This document shows positions 1-7,300 of a stretch of DNA of 64,000 bases, piece after piece; positions within the stretch are counted from its first letter, which is position 1; every line of letters starts with the position of its first letter. The position numbers and the translations under genes were made by a program. The notes under the pieces are model-generated. The model saw nothing but the letters and a program-made list of their open reading frames with translations, ran no database searches and was not told the DNA's origin. This stretch comes from Kordia algicida (GTDB taxonomy: Bacteria > Bacteroidota > Bacteroidia > Flavobacteriales > Flavobacteriaceae), in assembly GCF_051013375.1 (NCBI RefSeq), contig NZ_CP142125.1. One strand, given 5' to 3'.

Positions 1-1139
1 ATTCCAATCATCAGGTTTCCTTCTATAACTTCAATTGGTTTTTCTGCTTGCAAACGTGCTTCTTCTACATCTTCTACAATGTATTTATCAATTCCTTTTA
101 CGAGCGAATGTGTGATACGATCTTGCAATTCGTAACTACGCCATTCTTGCACCGTTTCGGTGTCTGCTTTTTTTACTCCTTTGTACGATTCTGCCAAGTC
201 TAATAAACGTTCGGTAGCATCATCGCGCCTGTCTAAAATAACATCTTCAACGTGTTCTAAGAGTTCTTTTGGAATGTCGTCATAGACTTCTAACATCGTC
301 GGATTTACGATTCCCATGTTCATTCCCGCTTGAATGGCATGATAGAGAAATACAGAGTGCATCGCTTCTCGTACGACATTGTTTCCACGAAAAGAGAACG
401 ATACATTACTTACGCCACCGCTAACGCTTACGTTTGGATAGGTTTCGCGTGTCCAACGTGTGGCTTCTATAAAATCGATTGCATTTTTTCGGTGTTCTTC
501 CATTCCCGTGGCTACAGGAAATATATTTAAATCGAAGATGATATCTTCTTCCGGAAATCCAACTTTGTTGACTAAGACATCGTAGGAACGTGCTACAATT
601 TCCAATCGGCGTTCATAGTTGTCTGCTTGTCCAACTTCATCAAAAGCCATGACAATTACGGCAGCTCCATACCGTTTGATTTGTGTTGCTTCCCAAATGA
701 ATTTTTCTTCACCTTCTTTTAGAGAGATTGAATTTACCACACATTTTCCTTGAACAACTTGCAATCCAGCTTCAATGATTTCCCATTTAGAACTGTCGAT
801 CATAATTGGCACACGACAAATATCTGGTTCGGCAGCAATAAGGTTGAGAAATTTTACCATGGCTTCTTTTCCATCAATCAAACCATCATCCATATTGATA
901 TCGATGATTTGTGCGCCACCATCAACTTGATGTCTGGCGATTGCCAACGCTTCATCAAATTTTTCTTCTTTTACAAGTCGCAAAAATTTTCGTGAACCAG
1001 CTACATTGGTACGTTCTCCAACGTTGATAAAGTTGCTATTTTCATTTAAAACCAAAGGTTCTAAGCCTGAAAGACGCATGAATTTTGTTTGTTTGCGTTT
1101 TGCTTGGTTGCTGATGTTGGCTCCTTCTGGATTTTTCAT
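1..1139 (-). CDS. metH: Cobalamin-dependent methionine synthase, folate/cobalamin part (partial, runs off the left edge)
   Basis: This is the N-terminal 379 codons of the large MetH subunit; the C-terminus lies beyond base 1. It transfers the methyl group of methyl-tetrahydrofolate via cobalamin to homocysteine. The visible part starts directly at the pterin-binding domain (INVGERTNVAGSRKF near residue 40, DINMDDGLIDGKEAM near 80, IMIDSSKWEIIEAG near 115). It then enters the cobalamin-cap region (GMNMGIVNP near 285, ILDRRDDATERLLDLAE near 320). The homocysteine/zinc domain is missing here and is encoded by the separate gene 72 bases upstream, as is usual in Bacteroidota. The ATG at 1139 follows a short A-rich stretch. 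The gene is expected to share the SAM-I riboswitch at 2462-2560. Family assignment is certain. Confidence 0.95.
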   Translation of the reverse strand, partial: MKNPEGANISNQAKRKQTKFMRLSGLEPLVLNENSNFINVGERTNVAGSRKFLRLVKEEKFDEALAIARHQVDGGAQIIDINMDDGLIDGKEAMVKFLNLIAAEPDICRVPIMIDSSKWEIIEAGLQVVQGKCVVNSISLKEGEEKFIWEATQIKRYGAAVIVMAFDEVGQADNYERRLEIVARSYDVLVNKVGFPEEDIIFDLNIFPVATGMEEHRKNAIDFIEATRWTRETYPNVSVSGGVSNVSFSFRGNNVVREAMHSVFLYHAIQAGMNMGIVNPTMLEVYDDIPKELLEHVEDVILDRRDDATERLLDLAESYKGVKKADTETVQEWRSYELQDRITHSLVKGIDKYIVEDVEEARLQAEKPIEVIEGNLMIG

Positions 1140-1164
1140 TTTTTATCCTCTTTTCGTTTCAATT

Positions 1165-1185
1165 ACACTTCAACAAGCTCAGTGT
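1165..1185. repeat. Dispersed small palindrome, ACAC...GTGT family
   Basis: ACAC and GTGT arms flank TTCAACAAGCTCA. The same layout (ACAC-TTCGACTCCGCTCA-GTGT and close variants) recurs at 10567-10588 and 25257-25278, always between genes. Here it sits in the 72-base gap between the two metH genes. Confidence 0.55.
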
Positions 1186-1211
1186 ACTTTGTTCCTTTTT
1201 TCTTTTTTGAC

Positions 1212-2213
1212 TTATGCGTTTACAACTACGTTGCGTGGTTTGTATTTTGCCGCTACTGCTGCGATGGCGCTTATATGATCGGGAGTTGTACCGCAACATC
1301 CACCAATAATGTTGATGAGATTTTTTTTGAGGTATTCTTCTATTTGCACTGCCATTTCTTCGGGAGTTTCATCATATTCCCCAAAGGCGTTTGGCAATCC
1401 TGCGTTTGGATGTGCCGAAACTGCAAAGTCCGTTTTGTTGGCAATGGCTTCTAAGTGTGGTTGTAATAGGTTTGCTCCTAATGCGCAATTGAATCCTACC
1501 GAGAGTAACGGAATGTGTGATACCGAGATAAGAAATGCTTCTGCCGTTTGCCCTGATAGTGTACGTCCACTAGCATCTGTAATTGTTCCGCTGAGCATGG
1601 TTGGGATTTCAATTTTTCTTTCTGCTTTTACTTCTTCAATAGCAAATAGTGCTGCTTTGGCATTGAGCGTATCAAATACGGTTTCTACTAGAAGAATGTC
1701 TACGCCACCATCTATAAGTGCTTCTACTTGTTGTTTGTAGGCGATGCGTAATTCGTCAAAGGTTACAGCACGATATCCTGGATCGTTTACGTCTGGCGAC
1801 ATGCTTGCTGTTTTGTTGGTTGGCCCGATAGAACCTGCTACAAATCGTGGTTTGTGAGGTTCTTTTTCGGTGAATTCGTCCGCGACTTCTTTGGCTATTT
1901 TTGCCGATTCGTAGTTAAGTTCGTAGACTAAGTCTTCCATTTCATAGTCAGCCATGGCGATAGTTGTCCCAGAAAATGTATTGGTTTCTACAATATCTGC
2001 ACCCGCCGCAAAGTATTTTGCATGTACTTCTTTGATGGCGTGAGGTTGTGTGATGGATAGTAAGTCATTGTTACCTTGCAATGGTACTTGAAAGTCTTTA
2101 AAACGTTCGCCGCGAAAGTCTGCTTCTGTGAATTTGTAAGCTTGTAACATGGTTCCCATTGCGCCATCGAGGACAAGGATTCTTTTTTCTATTTCGTTCC
2201 AGATGTTTTTCAT
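1212..2213 (-). CDS. metH: Homocysteine S-methyltransferase subunit (split N-terminal domain of MetH)
   Basis: A 333-residue protein equivalent to the N-terminal zinc/homocysteine domain of MetH. It opens with the typical IEKRILVLDGAMGTML, carries DIVETNTFSGT near residue 75, and has the zinc cysteines in GFNCALGA (near 243) and IGGCCGTTPDH (near 302-304). It activates homocysteine as a thiolate for methylation by the cobalamin subunit encoded just downstream. Flavobacteria commonly split MetH this way, so this is a natural two-gene arrangement and not a frameshift: the downstream ORF has its own ATG and the intervening 72 bases contain a palindrome. The 5' region carries a SAM-I riboswitch, so expression should fall when SAM is plentiful. 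Confidence 0.93.
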   Translation of the reverse strand: MKNIWNEIEKRILVLDGAMGTMLQAYKFTEADFRGERFKDFQVPLQGNNDLLSITQPHAIKEVHAKYFAAGADIVETNTFSGTTIAMADYEMEDLVYELNYESAKIAKEVADEFTEKEPHKPRFVAGSIGPTNKTASMSPDVNDPGYRAVTFDELRIAYKQQVEALIDGGVDILLVETVFDTLNAKAALFAIEEVKAERKIEIPTMLSGTITDASGRTLSGQTAEAFLISVSHIPLLSVGFNCALGANLLQPHLEAIANKTDFAVSAHPNAGLPNAFGEYDETPEEMAVQIEEYLKKNLINIIGGCCGTTPDHISAIAAVAAKYKPRNVVVNA

Positions 2214-2334
2214 TGTATTTTTTCGCTTCGACTTTGCTCAGCAGTCTTTGTTTTTTGTTTCTTATGATCTTTTTGTTGCGATTTTGCTTCGCAATTTTTT
2301 GTTGCTTTTAGTTTCCCGATTTCTCGGGAACTTC

Positions 2335-2412
2335 GGCGTTAAGGATAGCAGCGGCATCCTTTTTTGGTAAAAAAAGATATAGCGGATAGCCTGACCCGTT
2401 AGGGTAACGCCC
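2335..2412 (-). repeat. Structured intergenic element between SAM riboswitch and metH
   Basis: Outer arms GGCGTTA (2335-2341) and TAACGCC (2405-2411) are perfectly complementary and enclose smaller hairpins: AAGGAT/ATCCTT at the 2341-2360 end and ACCC/GGGT at 2394-2405. In the minus orientation it reads GGGCGTTACCC...GGCTATCCGCTATATC-T7...AAGGATGCCGCTGCTATCCTTAACGCC. From memory, very similar intergenic segments occur in many Flavobacteriia genomes. It lies in the 5' leader of metH, and its CTATCCGCT (2381-2389) is complementary to AGCGGATAG inside the riboswitch (2467-2475). A second small hairpin (TTCCCGA/TCGGGAA, 2313-2330) follows it towards metH. Confidence 0.5.
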
Positions 2413-2461
2413 AAATTATTGTTATCAAAAAAGTGTAAGGAAATGATGAGAATTTCTCTTT

Positions 2462-2560
2462 GTTATCTATCCGCTTGCGCAGTAGAATGTAGCACCTTCT
2501 TTATGTGTAAAGGGTTGCTAAGGCTTCATCGGGTCTATTCCCTCAGCCTTTCTTGATAAC
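2462..2560 (-). promoter_or_regulatory. SAM-I (S-box) riboswitch upstream of the metH genes
   Basis: Read on the minus strand, the segment has the S-box core in order: P1 arm GTTATC (2555-2560), AAGA, the P2 region with GAGGGA..GACCCGATGAAGCC, the invariant GCAACC, a P3 hairpin (CTTTAcacaTAAAG), GGTGCTA, and the closing P1 arm GATAAC (2462-2467). This matches the known SAM-I aptamer almost position by position. It lies about 250 bases before the homocysteine methyltransferase start. SAM binding should reduce metH expression. The expression platform probably includes the complementary CTATCCGCT at 2381-2389. Confidence 0.92.
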
Positions 2561-2588
2561 GACAGTATAGGTATGAACTATTTTTTTA

Positions 2589-2619
2589 CAAATTAACGGC
2601 ATAGAAAAGGAAGATGCAA
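2589..2619 (-). promoter_or_regulatory. Probable promoter of the metH riboswitch leader
   Basis: On the minus strand, TTG (2617-2619) is followed after 20 bases by TTAATTTG (2589-2596). This is close to the Bacteroidota -33 TTG / -7 TAnnTTTG pattern. Transcription would begin about 20 bases before the riboswitch P1 arm, which supports the assignment. No other signal was seen between 2620 and 2883 apart from a dispersed palindrome. Confidence 0.5.
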
Positions 2620-2689
2620 GTATTTTGCGATGATTTTTATGCGATAACGTTTTCGCATCTTGACTTTGCTTGGTTTGATGGGGTTTGCA

Positions 2690-2713
2690 TCTCGACTGCG
2701 CTCGATGTGACAG
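2690..2713. repeat. Dispersed small palindrome, CTCGACT..CGCTCGA family
   Basis: TCTCGACTGCGCTCGATGTGACAG. Near-identical copies occur at 15823-15846 (reverse orientation) and 20454-20477, all between genes of the methionine/cysteine cluster. Confidence 0.55.
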
Positions 2714-2883
2714 GTTGTTTGTTGTTTGAAACTTTGAGTATTATTTAGGACTTTGCATGAACTTTAGGGTTCGTAGCTGTTCTCGATATACCAAATCAGA
2801 GATTTGGCATTTGATCTGACGGTTTGAAAATGGAATTTGAATTGTTTTACTTTTTTAACTTTTCAACTTATAAACTCACAAAC

Positions 2884-3864
2884 TTAATTTTGTAATTTGA
2901 GTTCTACAGATGGTTTGAGTTCGTAGAAGAAGGTTACGTTTGGTGCTTCTATCGGATAGGTAATTTTCATTTCGAGTGGAATGCTGAGTGATGACTCGTT
3001 TCTGTGCAACCAAATGTCATCATGTATGTGTACTTTGGTGTCCACTACCATGGTATCATATGTTTCATTACCAGCAATGTTTATGGTTGTCGCGGGAAAT
3101 GTATCTGGCAATTCTTTGTTTCCGTTACTATTTTTTACGGCTTCACGAACGTCTAAGATAATCGCTGCTTGTTTTTCTTTTTTAGCTTCTTTTCCTTTTT
3201 CTTGCGGATAGGTTAGACTTGCTTGCACGATAACATTGTTTGGAATGATTGCACAGTTTTCTGAGAGTTGTGGCAGCATATTCCAAAGGATTGGCACGTA
3301 GGATTCTCGGTATAGTAACGCGTCTAGTGTTTCACTGAATAAGATGTGGTATTTTTTGGCATCTGGAATTTGAAAGGTAACCGCGTCTGCTGTGTGATAT
3401 TCTGTTACATAATTTGTTAATGCTAGTTTTTCGATAAGTTTTTCTGCCATTTTAATGGAAGCAGCATTTATTTCGAGAATAGTAAATTGTACTTCTGAAG
3501 CTTTGAATAATGGTGCAATTAACGTAATAAAAGGCGCATACGGTCCACAACCGGCATAGAAGATGTTGATGATTTCATTGGGATGCTGTTGTTGTTTTTG
3601 ACGAATGAGCTTTACCATTCCATCCAAAAATTTTGCAGTTCTGCGATAATCTAATAAGCAAGCCGCCGCATGATTGAGTGAGAGTGCCATTCCACTAGCT
3701 GTTGGTACAGCCGCCATATGTTGCATGCCTTTTCCTTCTTCGGCGATGTTGGTCGTTTCTAGATAGTGTTTGTGAATTTCATCAATCGAGTTTTTGATGG
3801 TATCGAAGTCTGATTGATTGTTGAGAATGGTTGTTGAGAGCTTTTTGATGGTATTGGTCAGCAT
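2884..3864 (-). CDS. SAM-dependent methyltransferase, arginine-methyltransferase-like
   Basis: A 326-residue class I methyltransferase. The SAM-binding glycine loop is IINIFYAGCGPYAPFITL (near residues 98-115), followed by an acidic end of strand 2 (FTILEINAASI). The later segment ILFSETLDALLYRE (near 185) resembles the double-glutamate loop of protein arginine methyltransferases, and NNVIVQASL leads into a beta-rich C-terminus like the PRMT barrel. No signal peptide was seen, so it is probably cytoplasmic. The substrate is unknown. It lies downstream of nothing obvious on its strand and 320 bases before the metH riboswitch, with which it may share only location. PRMT-like is an inference from motif layout; the methyltransferase call is firm. 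Confidence 0.7.
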   Translation of the reverse strand: MLTNTIKKLSTTILNNQSDFDTIKNSIDEIHKHYLETTNIAEEGKGMQHMAAVPTASGMALSLNHAAACLLDYRRTAKFLDGMVKLIRQKQQQHPNEIINIFYAGCGPYAPFITLIAPLFKASEVQFTILEINAASIKMAEKLIEKLALTNYVTEYHTADAVTFQIPDAKKYHILFSETLDALLYRESYVPILWNMLPQLSENCAIIPNNVIVQASLTYPQEKGKEAKKEKQAAIILDVREAVKNSNGNKELPDTFPATTINIAGNETYDTMVVDTKVHIHDDIWLHRNESSLSIPLEMKITYPIEAPNVTFFYELKPSVELKLQN

Positions 3865-3990
3865 GCTTGTTTTGATTTTGCATAAAAGTAAGTGATGCTT
3901 TTGAATTTAACAACCCGTATTTCTATGTGTTTTGTATTGTTGTATTTGCTGACAGTTGTTTTTTTTATTTATTTCTTGTTTGAAAGTATT

Positions 3991-4190
3991 GTGCAGTATT
4001 GCAGGAAGCTTTTGTTTGCGTTGGAAAGCATGTTGCAGCATTGCAGGAACGATTTGTTTGCGTTGGATTTCGTGTTGCAGGTCTGCGAGAAGGTTTTGTT
4101 TGTGTTTGAAACCGTCTCGCAGGTCTGCAGGAAGCTTTCAAACACGTTGGGAAGTCTGTCGCATTGCTGCGAGAAGGTTTCAAACGAGTT
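3991..4190. repeat. 42-bp degenerate tandem repeat, about 4.8 copies
   Basis: Copies begin at 3991, 4033, 4075, 4117 and 4159, exactly 42 bases apart. The unit is approximately TTGCAGcaTTGCAGGAAcga plus TTTGTTTGCGTTGGAttCgtg. Because 42 is a multiple of 3 the array is open in several frames. One of these, the plus frame from the ATG at 3892, would give a membrane segment plus 14-residue repeats (LQxCRKxLFALExx) over 106 residues. I could not decide whether it is coding. Confidence 0.75.
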
Positions 4191-4300
4191 TTTATTGCTA
4201 ATTTTTCAATGAAATGATTAAAATTCAGCTTTTTATTGCGAATTATTTAAAAACTTACATTTTTCTTACATTATCGTTTTATTCATATTTTTTCCACAAA

Positions 4301-4337
4301 AAAACACGCTACAGTTTGTGTTACGTAGCGTGTTTTT
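4301..4337 (-). terminator. Terminator of the giant T9SS protein gene
   Basis: ACACGCTAC/GTAGCGTGT stem flanked by A and T runs, 22 bases after the stop codon of the minus-strand gene that ends at 4359. It could act in both directions. Confidence 0.8.
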
Positions 4338-4358
4338 GTAGTGATGTTTTGGATTTTT

Positions 4359-7300
4359 TTAGTAAATCACTTTTTGGATTTTTTGTTTTCCATTTTTTAG
4401 TGTGACTTTTATAATGAGCGCACTATTGGTTTGCCTTAAATTTGTAATGTTGTATACTTCTTCATTGATATCTTTACGGTCAATGAGACGTTTTCCTAGA
4501 ATGTCGTGAATGGTAATGTCTGCTATTTGGCTTTTGTAAGCGTGTACTTTTATTTGATTTTCGTTTGTTGTTATAACGATTCCTGTGTTGGAATTGAATT
4601 CTTCTATGTCTAATGTACTCGCACTTGGCGCAAGGTATTTTAATACAAAACGATCGGCATAGTTTCCATTTTCTGAGTAGAAGCTGTATGGAGCTGTGCG
4701 TAAGTCGTGAATTTCGCCTGTATACAAGTCTTCCAAATATATATCTTGATTGGTATTTTCAAATAATCCATCAAGCGCATTTATAGCAATTGTGTAGTTT
4801 CCGCTTTGCGCGATTTGTATTCCTAATGGTACTTCATCTGTATCTTGAAATGGTAATGATCTTCCTTGAATGGACATTTCTGTATTGTCTACTATTGAAT
4901 ACATATGTGTTGGCGCATCGCTTAGATTGTCTCCATCAAATAGTCTGTCTTTATCATTTGATGCGCCTGTGATATATCCTATGAGGATGGAAGATGCTTT
5001 GTTGTCTGAAGCAATGATGTCTAGCCAAATTCTGTGTTTTTCTATGACCGCATTTTCACCATCATTTTCAAATTGACCAACATCTGTTGGATCTTCACCA
5101 GCTCTGTAAAATTGATCGTTGGTATATGCTACACCACGCATAGAGTTGTTGAACTGAATTGTTGACGACGTTGGTGCTGCATCATCCATAAGTACGAAGA
5201 ATGCTTGTCCAGCCGCAATATTTCCGTTGAAACCTATTGGGTTTGATCCTGTACTGTTGTACTGAATGTAATCGTCTTCATTGTAATTGTATGCGTATCC
5301 GTTGTAGAAAGGATCTGCATATAAGTCACTTGGCGTACTTAGGTGTCTCCATAAATATACTGTTCCTGTGATTGTTGATGGATTTGTATCATCCGTAATT
5401 ACAGAAGCATTTGCTGCAATGAACGCATCCGCAGATATTGCTGATGGGTAAGGATTTCCTACTAAATTCCAGTTGTCATCTAAAGCTGTTGCTACAGTTC
5501 CGCCACCGCCAGGATAGTCAACTCCTGTATACGTTCCTCTGCTCACTGGCGTATTAATGATTCCGTTGTTTGGACGTCCTACAAATTCTGCTGTGTTGGC
5601 TACACTTGTTCCTGAAAGTCCACGAATTATGTATCCAGTTCCGATGTCCATGTTTCCAGAAGCACTTTGCCATTCTCCATAATTTCCGACACCATTTCCA
5701 CTAACAGTAGCTGTCCATTGATATATGAGATAGGAAGCAGTTCCTGGCGATACATCTGCAACATCAAAACCTTCTACAGCAGATGACCAATAGATGTAAT
5801 CGAATCCATTAAGACCTGTTACTGTACGATCCATATTGATTTCACCTGTGTTGTTGTTGGTTACTACATCTGTGACTTGAATTAGGTTGGCACCATCGCT
5901 CATATGAATGGTTCCGCCAGCTTCTACATTGATCCAATCAGTCACCGTAAGCGATGAACCTGAATCCATTTCTAGATAAGCACCATTTTTTACCGTGATA
6001 TTTCGAGCGAGTCCGTTGCCCGATGTTCTGGTGTCAATTGCCATTCCGTTGTCTTTGATAATAACACAATCGTCTGATGTTGGAACGATTCCTTGTGACC
6101 AGTTGGAAGCATTTCCCCAACCATCAATGGTACTATCAAAGATTCTTGTATTGTTGGTTACGTTAAAGTTAGAACTCACTGCTCCACAACCGTTTGCGAG
6201 ATTTGCATCAATAGTGAATGAATAGTTTGCTTCTTCTAGTTGTGCTAAGGTTGGCATTGCATATACTGTTTCATAACTTCCTGAAACGTATGGTGCATCT
6301 CCAATATTATCATTATCCGTATCAATATATAAGTCAATGATTCCTGCTGGTGTTGTTGTCCAATCTACAGCCGTTACGTCTTTGTCTCCAAATAGTTTTA
6401 CATTATCTACTGCAATTCCATCAGACCAAACTGCATAAAAGCGAATACGTACACTGACCGTAGGTTGATTGATGTAGGCAGATAAGTCATAAGAAAGGTT
6501 GTCAAATTTCGTTCCGATTCCTACATCGGCAATGATGTCCGCAGTAAGTGCTGTCCAGTTTGTTCCATCTGTAGAAACTTCTACTGTAAAGTAATCATCT
6601 GCACCGCCATTTCCATCTTCTAAATAGTGTGAATAATAGCAATCAAAACTGAATGCGAGATTGACATAATCGGTTGTATCGTATGAGGTTGTCGATTGTA
6701 AAGCATTGTGTGTAATGTATGAGTTTCCACCTCCGTCAGCTCCAACATCAGAGTTACAGATAACAAATTGGTCATTCCCAAATCCTGAAGATATTGCAGG
6801 GAACCATACTTCTTCTGATGGCACAAATGTACTTGTTTGATTCTGCCAAGCAGAACGCGCATTGATAGCCGCTCCGTTATCATTTAGAATGATGTTACTG
6901 AAAACTCCTAAATCACCAGATTCAAAGTCTTCATCAATTAGAAATACATCTTCAACATCTCCTGATACTGAGATTTCTAGCATATCATTTTCCCCGCATA
7001 CTACTCTGTTATTGATATCTGGTGTGATAGTAACTGTTGGTATGGGATTAAATTTTGCGGTGATTGGTTCACGCACCCAAGATTCACAGAATCCGTTGAA
7101 TGCGGTCACATAATAGGTTGTTGTTGCTGAAATTGATGGTGTTGTCCAGTTTCCTGTGAGTGTTGTTGCTACTAGATTTCCGCCCGTTTCTGCATCGTAC
7201 CATCTGTATTGTGTAATGAACGGTGTTCCCGAACCTGTAACAGATAGATTTACAGTTCCTGGACCACATGTTTCTCCTTCTGTAATGGTATCAATTATAG

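Noticed and set aside
1139..1212. Frameshift between the two metH genes
   Set aside because: Each part has its own start and complete domains with a 72-base spacer; the split form is normal in flavobacteria.
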